64,000 nucleotides of DNA from Welwitschia mirabilis (GCA_051453625.1 JBOZIK010000001.1:268826814-268890813); one strand, 5' to 3'. Numbered from the stretch's first letter, positions 35,480-48,839 are shown. The notes: a model not told the origin generated them from the letters alone. Program-made: numbers and translations.

Positions 35480-36990
35480 TGAACTATCATCCTATAATTA
35501 GCAAAAGGATGATGAGATAATTCTTAGTTCATTCTGAAGATGAATAAAATTATCAAAATTTAGAGGTTTAATAAAAATATCTGCTAGTTGATGATCTGTA
35601 CTAATAAAATTCATTATAATATTTCCTTGTTCAACTTAATCTCTTAAAAAGTGATGTCTTAGTTTAATGTGTTTAGTTTTAGAGTGCTAAATAGGATTTT
35701 TAAAAATGTTTATAGGCTAGTGTTATCATGGAAAATATGAACTTATTCAAAATTTAAATCAAAGTCCTTTAGCATTTCCTTCATCTAAAGGAGATAAGTA
35801 CAACTCCTCTTTATTGCAATATACTCAGCTTTTGCTATTAAAAGGAAGATTAAATTTTGCTTTTTACTTTCCCATCCTACTAAGCATTATCCTAATAGAA
35901 AACAATTACCATTTTTGGATTTCCTATCATCTTTACATCTATCCCGATCTACATTAGTAAATCCTATAAGCTTAAACGATGTCTCCATATGATACCATAA
36001 ACCATAATCACATATGCCTTTTACATATCTAATTATTCTTTTTACTACTTGTAAGTGTAANNNNNNNNNNNNNNNNNNNNNNNNNNNNNNNNNNNNNNNN
36101 NNNNNNNNNNNNNNNNNNNNNNNNNNNNNNNNNNNNNNNNNNNNNNNNNNNNNNNNNNNNNNNNNNNNNNNNNNNNNNNNNNNTCCATCTTTACCTAAAC
36201 TAACTTTACAAGATGTTAACATTAGAGTATTAGTTGTTTTAGCATTTTCCAATCCAAAATATTTGATTAAATATTTTGCATATTTAGATTAAGAAACAAA
36301 TATTTTATTCTTTGTTTACTTAATATATAATCTAAGAAACATTTTCACTTTACCAAGAATGCTTATTTCAAAATGTATTACCATAATTATTACAAATTAT
36401 TTTGATAATCCTTCATTAGAAGCACCAAATATGATGTTATTTACATAAATTTGGATAATGATAAAATTCTTTTTTAAATTCTTAATAAATAAGGTCTTGT
36501 CTACCATTTCACGAATATAAACATTATCATTTAAAACATGGCTAACTATTTATACCAAACTCTTGGAGCTTGCTTCAATCCATAAAAAGATTTTTTAAGT
36601 ATATAAACATGATCAAATTTATGAGGATCTACAAACCCTTGTGGTTTTTCTATATAAACTTCTTCATTTAGAGTTCCATTTAAAATGCGCTCTTTACATC
36701 ACTTTGATACACTTTGACATTTTTAAAGACTACAAATGCTAAAAACATTCTAATACTATTAAGCCTTACAACTGGAGAAAATGTGTCACCTACATCAATG
36801 CCTTTTATTTGGTTATAGCATTGTGTTATTAATCTTGCTTCATTTTTTAATGACATTGTTTTCTTTATTACATTTGTTTTTTAAGATCCACTTTATCCCA
36901 ATGACATTTTTGTCTTTTGGTCTTTCTACAAATTTCCAAACATTATTTCTCTTAAATTATTGTAATTCATCTTACATAGCCATCATCCAT
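35480..36990 (-). pseudogene. E2 reverse transcriptase and RNase H (with 123-N gap)
   Basis: Minus strand: [42 protein letters not shown] and [13 protein letters not shown] (about 36830-36545) are textbook copia RT. The catalytic YVDD appears as YVNN at 36447-36436, both Asp codons changed by G-to-A. After the gap (36183-36061) come LHLQVVKRIIRYVKG and FTNVDRDRCKDDRKSKNG, the RT/RNase H junction. RNase H remnants continue to about 35500. Stops occur elsewhere, and the polymerase would be inactive on the YVNN change alone. Confidence 0.85.
36061..36183. other. Assembly gap (123 N) inside E2 RT
   Basis: The frame is kept across the gap (41 codons), and conserved RT motifs sit at the expected distance on each side, so the size estimate looks right. 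Confidence 0.7.
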
Positions 36991-37027
36991 TTTTTAAGGG
37001 ATTCAACTTCTTCAAATTTCTTAGGTT

Positions 37028-38300
37028 CTATTTAAGACACATAACAAATGTGGATACAAAATTCTTTATATAATTACTTATCTTTATTCTTGAATTAACT
37101 TCTCTCATAATAGATCCAAAAGGGTGATCTTTTAGCTCTTTGAACTTTTTAGTTGTGAATTCTTTTGTAGGAGCTTCTTCATTTTTAACAGACACTACAT
37201 TAGTTATGAGGTTGCTTGGAGATATGTCTTCTTCATCATTTAAATAAATAGATCTTATGCTAACATCATCAATTTGTACATCTATTAATTCTTCTATAGT
37301 TAAAATTCTCTTGTTCAAAACATGATAAGCTCTACTTCTAATTAAATAACTCAAAAATATAGCTTCATCAGCTTTAGAATTAAATTTTCTTAGACTTTCT
37401 CTATTTTTTAGTACATAACATTTACTTTTAAAGACTTTAAAATATGAAATATTAGTTTTCTTCCTTTCCACAATTTATATAGCATTTTATCCATATTGGG
37501 TCTAAGATAAACTCTGTTAATAATATAACATGTACTGCTAATAGCCTTAGCCCAGAAATATTTTGGAACCTCATTATTATTTAACATAGTTCTTGCCATT
37601 TCTTAGAGGACTCTACTTTTTCTTTCATCAATACCATTTTATTATGGTATTTTAAGGGCTGAAAATTGATGTTCAATTCCATTGTCAATGCAAGACTTCT
37701 TAAATAAGTGATTTTCGAATTCATCACCATGATTACTTATTATTGTCTTTATGGTATACCCTTTCTCATTTTAAATTTTATTGCATATCTCAACTCAATA
37801 TTTGTAAGTTTCAAATTTTTTTAAAAGAAAATAAACCCATGTATATCTAGAAAAATCATTAACCATAGTAATAAAATAGCATTTACTACCTAGACTTTGG
37901 ATTTGATTGAGGCCTACCAAGTCCATATGAATGAGCTCTAATGGCATAGTTGTAGAAATTTTGTTTTTAATTTTTTTGTGAAGTTTTTATTTGTTTTCAC
38001 TTCTAGCATGCATTACATAAATCATGTTTTTTAACATTTATTTTAGGAATACCTTTGACAATGTCTTTACAAATAATCATTTTCAATTGATCATAATTAA
38101 CATGACCTAATTGTTTATGCTAAATCTCTTCTTGAGCAACATGAGAAAAATAACAATAGAAAAATAATTTATCTATACTATAAACATTATCTATTCTATT
38201 TGCTTTAAGGATAACATCATTTATTTTATCATGTAAAATTTCAGATTTAAACCTATTAAAAATGACCTTATGACCTTTGTCATAAATTTGGCTAATACTC
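37028..38300 (-). pseudogene. E2 integrase
   Basis: Two long open stretches: 37599-37408 (MARTMLNNNEVPKYFWAKA and onward) and 37471-37028 (ISYFKVFKSKCYVL, KFNSKADEAIFLSY), overlapping in different frames, so a frameshift separates them. Upstream, the core motif is SNHGDEFEN with Asn at 37734-37732 where the second catalytic Asp belongs (GAT to AAT). The pre-integrase and zinc-binding part lies at about 38300-37900 and is heavily mutated. Sirevirus-type wording throughout. Confidence 0.82.
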
Positions 38301-38439
38301 AGTAAATTATACTTTAAACTATTAACATGTAAAACTTCATTTATTCTAAGTAAGCTACTTCTATCAATGCTTCTAATACCTTTGATTTTTCTCTTTCATT
38401 ATTGTCAAAAGTAACTTATCCTCCATCAAAGTCACTTAA

Positions 38440-38510
38440 ATTTTTGAATTTGGATTTGTCTCTCATCATATATCTTGAGCATCACTATCTAGATACTAGC
38501 TACTATCATT
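38440..38510 (-). pseudogene. E2 protease active-site remnant
   Basis: YLDSDAQDI at about 38495-38469: the Asp-Ser-Gly triad reads Asp-Ser-Asp (38489-38481), a GGT-to-GAT change, followed by two stops where the 'HMTGD' stretch is expected. Confidence 0.6.
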
Positions 38511-38899
38511 TGAAAACTTGAAAGCTATCTGAATCAAGAGACCTTTTAAATTATTAGCTTTCATTCATTTAGTCCTTTTAAACTAATGTGGTAAACCTCC
38601 TTTTGGAAAAAATTTAAAAGAAAAGAAACTGACTAAATTTGAAAATAATATTAATTCTTTAGCATTGTAAAATAATTTTGAATGATCTAACTTATCACAT
38701 AATAACAAGTAACTTTAGAAATAACAAGTAACTTTAAAAATGAACTTATTTTTCTAAGTTACCTAATTTTGCTAACTTTATAACTTTTTAAGAATGAAAC
38801 TAATACCTAATTTATTATAAGTTAGTTTCCAAATTCTAAGCATTTGTTCTAATTTAGATGAACCACTAGCAAATTTTTTACAAAATGAGATAAATCTTT

Positions 38900-40190
38900 T
38901 ACTTATAAAATGAGATTGGAATTTTTAGAATTTATCTTTTTGTACTTAGATTTCATTTCCTCTTTTTCTTTGGTAAAATATTTTATAATCTTGTGTAGAT
39001 CATTTATGTGCTTTGCCAACTTTTCACATTCCAAGTATAGTTCCTGACATGTATCTTCTAGCTCATCCTGTTCTTCTTTAATCACATTCAAATCATCAGG
39101 TTTCGATGTGCTAGGCAAGTTCTGTAATAAAGGCATAATTGCTGGGAAAGAGACTCATCCATCTCCATCTGACTCTTGACCTAAACTGTTGTCATCATCC
39201 TCATCCAAATTATTCCATGTTGTAACAAATGAAGATGTCTTTAATTTTTTGTATTCTCTCTTATGTTCAGGTACTCATTTGCCATGTGTTCAAACCCTTT
39301 ACATGCATAGCATGGGATCTTTTTTACTTTGTCTTGATATTTCTGATACTTTGAGTGTCCTCTTCTTATACCTTTACTTGGGTCACCTTCCTTCTTTCTT
39401 TGTATAATAATTTCTTGAATCTTCTTTCTAGGAGAGTAACTTCATTATCATCTAGATCTTCATCTAATGTCTCTAACCTATACTCTTTCTTCACACACTT
39501 TAAAGTAATACATTTATTCTTACCTTTAGAAAATTTTCATATGTTTGCAAATTACCTTGAAGCTCTTCTAGTACCATTATGTTGATATTCTTGCTTTTTT
39601 TGATTGTTGTAACTTTTGATTTAAATATCTTTGGAAGGGATCTCAGCACTTTTATGACCACTTTTGCTTTATCTAATCTTTTACCTAGACTTGTCATGGA
39701 ATTGATAATGTTAATAAGTTTGGAAAAGAACTCTTGTAAAGTCTCCTCCTCATCCATATGAATGTCTTCAAATTTTGTAATAAGCATTTGGAGCTTGACT
39801 TGCTTAACTGTGTATGTTCCTTCATGTGCGACTTTGAGAATATCCCATGCTTCATTTGCATATTTACAATTTACAATTGTTTTGAATTCATCTATAAAAA
39901 CTACATAAAACATAACATTAAGAGCATGAGCAGCTGTGGCAATTTTAGATCTACGATGGCAGTCCATTGGTCTCAGGTTTTTGGAACTAAAATAATATTA
40001 TCATTGGCATTAGTTTTTGCTGAAGTAGGCATAGTATATCCTTTGAACCTCTTCAATGTCTACATATAGGGATCTAAGAAAGATTTTCATTTGGGTTTTC
40101 TAATAAGCATAATTTAATCCATCAATTATAGGTGGATAGCCAGTGAAAAAACATTAGTGTGATTACTCATTTTCAGGTTCTAGAGTTTAG
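38900..40190 (-). pseudogene. E2 gag (UBN2-type capsid, zinc knuckle, coiled coil)
   Basis: A 155-residue open stretch (39967-39500) starts MDCHRRSKIATAAHALN and contains ANEAWDILKVAHEGTYTVKQ, VKLQMLITKFEDIHMDEEE and KVVIKVLRSLPKIFKSKV, the copia gag (UBN2) core. Upstream a gag start equivalent to that at 32048 has stops. Downstream the zinc knuckle CYACKGFEHMANE has lost its last Cys (about 39320-39280), partly through a frameshift. Then comes a predicted coiled coil (39136-38903: DELEDTCQELYLECEKLAKH and onward), as is usual in Sirevirus gag. Confidence 0.85.
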
Positions 40191-40222
40191 ATCAGTTAAA
40201 ATCTTAACATAGACTCAATTTA

Positions 40223-40234
40223 TCTCTGATACCG
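40223..40234 (-). promoter_or_regulatory. Primer binding site of E2
   Basis: Minus strand cggtatcagaga beside the 5' LTR; one base from TGGTATCAGAG. Confidence 0.78.
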
Positions 40235-40236
40235 AT

Positions 40237-41610
40237 TGTAAGGTTAAGAATCCTAGAGGAGGAGATGAACAAGATTCTAAAACTTTAATGAATAATATTC
40301 AAAATAAAAATACTTTACTTGAAAAGGATCACTAAGAAACTTGTACATGTAAACTAAAAGTATTCAGAAAAATAAAAATAATAGAAAGCATAGAAATACC
40401 AATCAGAAGCACACAATATTTATAGTTGTTTGGGAAAATTCCCTAATCCTCTCTTGATGATCATCTTCTATCTAAGCCTAATCCAGATCTTATTAATTTA
40501 TTCTAGGTATTTTAGGTTTACTTGTAACTTTTACAAATGGACTTTTTTGCAAGAAAGCATAGTAGTGATGACAGTATGCCCAAGAGCATAGATATCACTC
40601 AATCTTTGGCTCAATAAAAGTAATGAAACACTTCTTCTAAATATGATACAATCTAGAAATAAATGAGTGCTATAGATCTGATCTCATATGCAAATATACC
40701 AAAGTTGCTAGTTTGTCTTTAGTTAAGAATGTATTACCAAATGAGTATAATAATCAATCCATAAGATTCAAAAGTTCGATAAAAGGTGTAATAGAGATTT
40801 CACTATTGGCTATATATAGTGGAAGGCTTTTAGATTTTTTAAAATTAAAAAAGCTCTTCTAATGGCCACAAAATAGCTACATAATGGATATAAAATTTGT
40901 ATTTTCATCATGGCCAATCTACCCCTCAAATATCTGGTCAACCCCTCCTAGTGTCATCACTTAAATAAGTCATCTTTATAAACTTTTTAATTAATCCATT
41001 TTATTACGGATCCATGTCCAGTTAACCCCTTAAGATCTGGTTAACTACTCATCTAGTCACCCACATATGTATCCAATCACCTACTTGGTCCTGATAAAAT
41101 CCATTATAGTTTTTTCACTTCAGGTCTAGTCAACATCTCAAGAATCTATTTGACCCCTTACTATTCTGTTGTGAAGTATTAATTCTCAGTTCTTAAATTT
41201 GGTTAACCTCTTAGGTGTCTAGTTAATTTCTTGATGATTATTTAAGAAGTATCAGAGGCACAGTGCTCAGGGTCTAGTCAATTGCTCAGATGTCTGATTG
41301 ATTCCTTAATAATTAGTTTAGGAGTACTAGTTCTCAGGTTCATAGGTCTAGTCGATTCCTCAGATATCCAGTCAACCCCTCTAAATTTGATTTATATCTG
41401 AGTGGTAACTTTAGGTGCAGACGACCCCTTATAAGTCTGATCGACCCCTCATTAGGGTAATACAACTTGACAAGTTTTAGGAGGAAAATGTGAGAATAAT
41501 TACTTTAGCTTCTAACCTACAAGTGATCAATAGTTTCTGCACAAGATACAACAAATTTCGCTACACAAAAAACATTATTGTAACATCAGTGGACAAATAA
41601 TAATTTAATA
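40237..41610 (-). repeat. E2 5' LTR
   Basis: About 1.37 kb, aligned with 32246-33632. The U3 side (40910-41455) carries the same gtcgac/gtcaac/gttaac word family. It ends at the target duplication ggaat. Confidence 0.84.
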
Positions 41611-42293
41611 GGAATAGCTTCAATTCTTTTAGTAATAGAATCAATACTACTAAAATGTAGTTCTTATTATTAAAAGATGGTTTAATAAGGCCTATAAAAT
41701 CAATTTCGCAATAAGTAAAAGGTTCATATTCAAGAACAAGTTTAAGGTTTATGTCATCAGAATGAATAAGACTACCATAACATTGATAAGCATCATACAT
41801 TCTAGCAAAATTAAAAGAGTCTTGAAAAGGACTAGGCTATAATAAAAACTAAAGTGAAAAATTTTTCTTATTATTTTTTATCCACTAAAATGATCTCTAT
41901 AAACATCACTGTGAAAAAGATGAAGGATGTTTGATTTTCCCATTTGGGCATACATTTTCTCATGATTTGGTCTTTTCACCTTTAGTAAAGATGTGGCTTT
42001 ATACATTCATAATTATCTATTTTATGGAGAAAGAATTTTATTTAATTGTGAGTTCAATGTTGTAATGTTTCCATAGTAACAAGGTAATTAACTATGTTAG
42101 CATATCAAGGAGGGGATGAGTAAAAGATATAGCAAAAAGTTATTCATTTAGAAAAGAATCATCAATCATAAAATCATCAAGAGAAGAAGAAAAATTTGAG
42201 AAATGATTTTCTATACTATTATGTTTTTCTACTTTATAAATGATGGTCAGATTGAATTCTTGCAAGAGGAGGATCCAACTAATGACTCTAGCA
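41611..42293 (-). pseudogene. G1 integrase N-terminal half and RNase H end
   Basis: RNase H end: ILLLQEFNLTIIYKVEKHNS and IENHFSNFSSSLDDF (about 42285-42145). Integrase: MYDAYQCYGSLIHSDD and YCEIDFIGLIKPSFNNKNY (41800-41660), with the first catalytic Asp kept in EIDFIG. It stops at 41611 where E2 is inserted and continues at 31675. To the right the sequence enters a gap, so RT, protease and gag of G1 are not assembled. Confidence 0.8.
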
Positions 42294-42393
42294 NNNNNNN
42301 NNNNNNNNNNNNNNNNNNNNNNNNNNNNNNNNNNNNNNNNNNNNNNNNNNNNNNNNNNNNNNNNNNNNNNNNNNNNNNNNNNNNNNNNNNNNN
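42294..42393. other. Assembly gap (100 N) hiding the 5' half of G1
   Basis: Left of the gap is RNase H of G1; right of it is the interior of an LTR. By alignment with G2 the expected missing sequence (RT, protease, gag, primer site, about 105 bp of LTR) is about 4.7 kb, so the 100 Ns are a placeholder. Confidence 0.75.
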
Positions 42394-43549
42394 CCAAATG
42401 TTGTAGTTCCATTAAAGGAATAGGTGAGAAGAAAAAAAATTGATTTTGAAAATAAAGCACTTTGTAATCTCTAAGTAGAACAATAACAATGCAAGATAAT
42501 AATGTAAATAAACAAACTATATAAATGGGATGTAAGTCCTATTCCAAATGAAACTTCTATCTAATTACCAAATCAACCTATCATGGAAATCAATCCTAAA
42601 TAGTCTAGATTAATTAAGAAAAGCCATCACTAAATCAATATCAATCTAAGCTATTAGGTACATTACATAAAATATAAAAATAATGCAAATTAATCTAAGA
42701 AATAAAATGCAATGCACCTAAACTAAAAATGTAGATCTTAATAAAGGTTTCCCTCATAATCTATATCATAGATAAAGCTATCACTGAATCAAAAGCAACA
42801 TAAACCATAAAGGAGATGCACATAGTAAAAGATATGAAAATAAAAATAGAGTTTTTATTATGTTAAACCAACATTCATGTTACAAAGTATTAGCATCTTA
42901 ATAAAGGATACATAGTCCAACATCAATAAAGATATTTCTTTGTAATAACAATAAATGAACCTCCTGCCCTTTGATCTCTTGTTAAAGAATTTACAATGTT
43001 AAAGAAGATGAAAATAGAGCCAAGGGAGAAGGAGGTATTTATTACAAAACATACTCTAAAATTAGTAAACACTAATAGATGTGCTAACAATCCTAATATT
43101 TACACAAACAGATGGAACCACATTGCTAGAGTTTGATGAAATGTGATAAAGCATTATTTTTAGGTGTTATCCTACTGGTTGTCTAAATATCATAGTAGAC
43201 GATGTCATATCATATGAGTTCCACATCAGTTGCTAGATTAATCAAGTAAGCATCCTTCTCATCTTAAGTAGTTATATTGTCTGTATAGTCATCTAGACAA
43301 TAAGGTGTATGATTGACTTTTATAAAGCATTTCTTATGTTATGTTAGTCTCTTTAATTCTAGGAATGTTTTTTCAAACAGGAAGTACTGTAAATTGCTTT
43401 AAATGTTATCAACTCTAATAAAGACTATGTGTTTTTGTGATATTTTTCTTAGCTTTTTATTATTATTAAGACTCAACATAAGCTTATCTAATGTCTTATA
43501 AAACTACTCAAAATATCCTATTAAATACATACAATTTTATAGCATAACA
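42394..43549 (-). repeat. Middle LTR of the Athila-like array (left end missing)
   Basis: It matches 53641-54778 and the body of 25761-26898. The right end is followed by a polypurine tract, so it is the 3' LTR of G2; it would also serve as the 5' LTR of G1 if the units are in tandem. Confidence 0.8.
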
Positions 43550-43562
43550 TAACCCCCACATA
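43550..43562 (-). promoter_or_regulatory. Polypurine tract of G2
   Basis: Minus strand tatgtgggggtta before the LTR start tgttatgc. Confidence 0.65.
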
Positions 43563-46500
43563 GTCTTGTTAATCCCTGATAAAACTAGGTGAACAATCAT
43601 AATTATAAGCCAAATTGACTAATAATAAATCAACTAGAAAACTATAAAATAAACTCAAAAATATTCTTTAAAATCTTAGGATGTAGAACAAAAATGTTAA
43701 AAATAGGTAACTAAACATTTTTCCTTATAGTATAAATGGTCTTATTATCATCTTGATGGTCGTCTAGATGATGAAGGAAATGATAGGCTGAAAAAGTGTT
43801 CTTGAAAAATAGAAGCCTACAAGAAATTTTTTAAAAAGAAAAACATTAAAATGCATTTATAAGTAATAGTACTCCACTCAAATGTATAGCATATACTTAA
43901 AAAATAATTATGTATAACATAAATAATCCTCATCATGAAGTGTTAAAAATAACATGTAAAATAACTAGCAATACAAATGTATATCATTATGATACTAAAA
44001 AAGGATATGTCTATATATAAATTATGATTTTTATATAATTAATGGAGGGAAAGATGCATAATACAACATAAATAAATCATTTCCCTTGTGTATTCATCAT
44101 AAAATTTTAATGTGCCATAGGCTAATATGCTAATGAAGAAGAAGGAGGATGCTCAAGATCTGCAGGAAAATAATGTCCTATTTTCCTATACTCCCCTTTG
44201 CAAGATGCCTTTTCACACATCAACCAAGTACTCAATTCATAAGATGCACTGTCATACATCAACTAGATACCTCTTAGTGTGCTATACTCTTTTCATAACT
44301 ATTGTGATTCTTTACTCAAGTGTAGAATTACCTCAGTCTACTATCTCTATGATGGTCTATGTAGTCTCTGTCAAGAAAGCCTAAATCTACTCCAAAGTAA
44401 TGTCAATCATAGGTTTCTGTACGTAAGGTCTCTCTACCTCTTTTAGTATCTAGATATTCATATCCTTTAGGTAACAAGTTGAATATGTGTAATTATTTAC
44501 TCATCCATAGGATTAGGTATACTAAAGCATCAAAACATGGTTGAGAGAAGGCATAGATATCCTATAGTCTAAAGCTGTCATGCCTTAATCATGCTCATAA
44601 GTCTCCTCTAAATGAAAATTGATAAGTCCATATGATCCTCCTACCTAAATATTGCTAATATTTGAAGATTCATAACCATTACATTATTATCATGAAATAA
44701 TGAACTGATGTTATGCATCATTACTTTGTGTAGAATTTAACAAGCAGGTGACAACTGAGTGATCAAAACTCCATGCCTATCCATAGTTACATTAATTGGA
44801 ATATCACATGCTATACCATAAGGACGATGCTTCTCTATCCTACTAGTTAATTAAATATGTATGTTTCTAATACCATTTAGATTAGTAACTGTAGTAATGT
44901 AATTCAGTAGGATTACAATCTCATAGCCTTGAATAGTAGCTATGATCATATTGATGAGCGTATCATGGGCATCAGAGCGTCACTCTATATGGATAGCATC
45001 ATAAAACTCTTTGGTCTCCAATACATAGAATTCTCCTTATGTATCTACAATCTTTTAAAGTTGTAAATATATTAGCCTTTGATCCATCTCTGGATCTATA
45101 TTGTTCATAAAATATTCAAAATATCTCTCAATGTAAACAGTAGCTATCTAAGTTATGAGAGACTTAACATGACGAGGTGGAAGGTGGATTGGCTATGCTC
45201 ACTCAACCTCTAGTGGTGTCAATGGGCTTACCTCTTATTCATTATCCTTAGCCTCTACCTTAGCCTATCTAGCTCTACATGTATGTGGCCTAATTAGTTA
45301 TAAACATGAAATGCATTACATAAGGTCAAGTAAAGATAACTAAAATGTATCACATGGCTACTTAAAATGGCCCCATAAATTTATTTTTAATGTCCCAAAA
45401 AAAATAAAAATATATATTATCTCCCATCAAAAGAATGTTAGTACATTCTATATTACCTAATCATGAAAAGAAAAATGAAAAATATGTGAAAAAGTTAAAA
45501 AGTGTAAAATAAGTAGGCCCCACATAAGGTAAAAAATGAAAGTACTCAAGTGAAAAATCTAATCTACTAAAATCATAGAGCACATTGCATTGATTAATTT
45601 TCCCTAAAGGACCACTATGTTTAAACTTAGATTTTGTAAGAAAATGGGTTTTAAAGTAAAAAACCTAATGCTACCTCATAAAGCACACAATTTGACATAT
45701 CACATGAAGGACATGGGAAAAATTAGATCTATAAGATCCAAATTGAAGAACATGAAAAACTAAATAATATACTTAGAAACTACATGATGAGAGGTTTAAA
45801 AATAGGAGAATAAATTAAAAATAATGAGGGAGAGAAAAAAATACTTCATTTTACAAAATCTAGTAAAAATTCATAATTCGAAATATGAATCTGACTCAGG
45901 AAAGTTCCAAAATATTAGTATGAGTCATGGTCACTATCATCTCTTAAGAGAATAGATAAAAATAATAGAGAATGAAAGAAAAATAAAGGGAAAAAAAAGT
46001 GGCCTATAGTTTTGTCACACTATCATTTGGTTATGTCATCTAGATGATAGTCCTCGGATAACTGTTAAAAAAAATCTTAGTATCATCCTTCTATATCATC
46101 TAGATGACCTAGTGAATGAATTCTAGCTAAATAAGTTAGAATCATATATCAGCATGAATGTATTAGAATGTATTATAAAAACTCAAAAAATAGGGAATCA
46201 TGAAGAGTCATGACAAATGAGGATGATAAGAAAAATACAAAGAAATCAAAAGATTGAATGATGAAAATATACAAAGTAGGTTAAAACTTGTTAAAGAAAA
46301 CTAAACAAATGTGTCAAAATAAAAAATAATCCTAAAAATGTATAAAACTCTAAAAGACTTAAAGTAATCTTATAAAAATCATGAAGAATAAGAGAAGATC
46401 ATTTAATTAAAATGCTAAAAGAAAATTAGCTTGTAAGTGAGACAAATGACAATAAAAATAATAATAAAACTACTAAATGATAAAGCCTTAGATGATGATG

Positions 46501-47565
46501 AAAAAGAAAGAAATGACTTTGAAATAATAAACTAAAAAATAAAAAAAAGTAGAAGAAAAATAAACATAAGGAACATAAATAAGCTAGCTTACCTACCCTA
46601 AATTATAACCTAGTAAACCTTCTTGGAAGACATTATAAAGTTACCTAAGTAAAGATGCATAAGAAAATGTATTGGCTACACAAAGTTTTACTTGAAAAGA
46701 TAGTGATTATGATGATACCAAAAATTAAGTTCTTAAAATAATAAATGATAATAACAAAAGTTTCTTAGAAATTAACTCACCTTCTCACAAATCAAAACAC
46801 ACTTGAATCCTCAAAAGTGAAATGATTATATGGGAATACTAAGAGTCTAGAAAATAAGAAATGCTCTAGTGACACCAAGAGCATCATTGATCCCATATCT
46901 TCAGAGTTTTATTACTACTTTCCATGATAAGATTAGCACAACCATTATTAAAGAAGTAATAACCTATCATGCATAGCCAACTGACCCTCCAATGGAGTTT
47001 CGATAGTCACCAACATTGCCAACAGTTCCTTTTGGAAAATAGTACTCTAATGTAATAGGACATCATGGTAACCATGTATTTTAGCATGGTTATAATATAT
47101 CCTAGTCATTATCTTTTCTTTTCTTTTTTTTTATTTTTTACCTTTTTTTAACTTTCTTTTTTTATACAAATAATTACCACATAATTACACACTAAAAAAT
47201 ACAAAGGTAAATAAGTGAGATGAAAGATAGAAAGAAACATACCTAAATAGTCGAATATCTCAGATCTTAAAAAAGCATAACAACTAAAGCATATTCCTTT
47301 AAAGTAAAGTTTATAGATATGTAAATGTCTTAAGATTTAGTGAATCCAATATTATTACTGTAAAAATGTCCAAGTACAAATACTAGTCATGGAAACTTCA
47401 TAAAGCAAACACAAAAATCAAAGTTCAAAGATGATAAAGTGATATCATAACATCTACCAAAGGAATAGGCTAAGAGAGAATTTAAATAATGATAGGAAAG
47501 GAGTCCTTCCTATCAAGAAAAACCTCCAAGATAGTTACTTTTATCTTATTCAAGGTTTTATTGAA
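43563..47565 (-). pseudogene. G2 3' region (env-like slot), decayed
   Basis: About 4 kb after integrase. Minus-strand fragments around 45210-44700 (for example IERYFEYFMNNIDPEMDQRL; NVTMDRHGVLITQLSPAC) keep coding character and resemble the downstream extra ORF of Athila elements. The plus-strand open frame at 44127-44384 is an antisense shadow. Confidence 0.5.
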
Positions 47566-48560
47566 AGGTTTTTAATATATTTTCAACCTGTATCCATTAA
47601 CTTCCTAAATCTCCTTAATATTTAAGTCAAAACTCTCAATAGAGTCATTGAATGTAGTTTCTCTAAAAGATAAGGATCTAACTATTTAAAAGTTAATTTA
47701 TGATGTCAGAGATGTTTTCTAGTATTATATAAAAGAACAATAGGTCCAATCATTTTATGAATTAACTTTATATCATGTTTGAACTTAGCTTAAGCTTTAT
47801 GAATGAGTTAACAATGTATAACACAAGTACGTTTTTAATTTAAGTGATTAAGTTAGGTTTAATCTATTTTTAAGATTTTGATAAAGGTATAAAGATTAAC
47901 TTGATGGGAAGAATGATAAGAGTTATAACACACATCAACTAGTAAAACATAAACTTTTTCATATACAAGTTCATAAGGAAACAAACCAAGAGAATTAAGC
48001 TAAGTAGTATGGTAAGCTCAAAGAACATTGTCAAGATTAAAAGTACAAGATTTTTTATTAACATAGATAAGTTTTTATAGCATTTTATTTATTTTTATAT
48101 TTGAATTTTTAGCTTGATTATTAGTTTGTGGATGACAAGCATAAGCTACTCTATGTTTAATTCCAATGGATAAAAGAATTTTTTCAAAAAGTTGATTAAT
48201 AAAATGAGTTTTTGATCACTAATGATAATCTTAGAAAAACCAAAACATTGAAAAATATGACTTCTAATAAAAGTACAAATATTTTAGGCATCATTTATAA
48301 AAATAGAAATAGCTTTAACCCATTTAGTAACATAATTAACAACCACTAAAATATAGTTCTTATCATTAGAAGGTAGTTTAATATGACTTATAAAATCAAT
48401 TCCCTAATAATTAAATAGTTTACATTCAAGAATAAGTTTAAAGAACATCTCATAAGAACAAATAAGACTAACATAACATTGGTAAGCATCACGCCTTCAA
48501 GCAAAAAGATCAATAAAAACCAAAGTGAAGGATTTTCATTATTGTTTTCTATTCACTAAA
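47566..48560 (-). pseudogene. G2 integrase
   Basis: RRDAYQCYVSLICSYEMFF (about 48500), GIDFISHIKLPSNDKNYILV and VNYVTKWVKAISIF (about 48410-48310), then IISDQKLI (about 48225), keeping the first two catalytic aspartates. The C-terminal module aligns with 30930-31130 of G1. Stops and frameshifts are scattered through it. Confidence 0.78.
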
Positions 48561-48839
48561 ATGAACTCCACAAACATCACCATGGAAAAGATGAAAGATG
48601 TTTATTTTTTCTCATTAAGGCATAAATTTTCTCATGATTTGGTCTATATACTTATGATAAAAATATAGCTTTATCCATTCATAATTACCTATTCTATGGA
48701 GAAAATATTATCTTTAACAATGAGTTTAATGTTATGGTGTTTTTATGACAACAAAATAATTAACTATCTTAGAATACCAAGAAAGAGGATGAATAGAATA
48801 TATAGTAAAAAGTTTTTCATTTAGAAAAGAATCATAACT

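Larger units (their letters stand above)
31676..41610 (-). mobile_element. E2: Ty1/copia (Sirevirus-like) tandem array inside G1
   Basis: Flanked by identical 5-bp repeats ggaat (31671-31675 and 41611-41615). It contains an LTR end fragment (31676-31947), a gap, the start of an internal region (32048-32245), a complete middle LTR (32246-33632), a full internal region (33633-40236) and a 5' LTR (40237-41610). The middle LTR has a polypurine tract on one side and a primer site plus gag start on the other, the mark of two tandem elements sharing an LTR. Domain order in the complete unit (minus): gag, protease, integrase, RT, RNase H, env-like ORF. All enzymes carry disabling changes. Confidence 0.85.

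Noticed and set aside
31676-41610. Two independent E2 insertions side by side
   Set aside because: Only one target duplication exists, at the outer ends; the middle LTR is bordered by element DNA on both sides.
44127-44384. 85-codon plus-strand frame
   Set aside because: Lies antisense in the G2 3' region, whose minus strand keeps homologous coding fragments.
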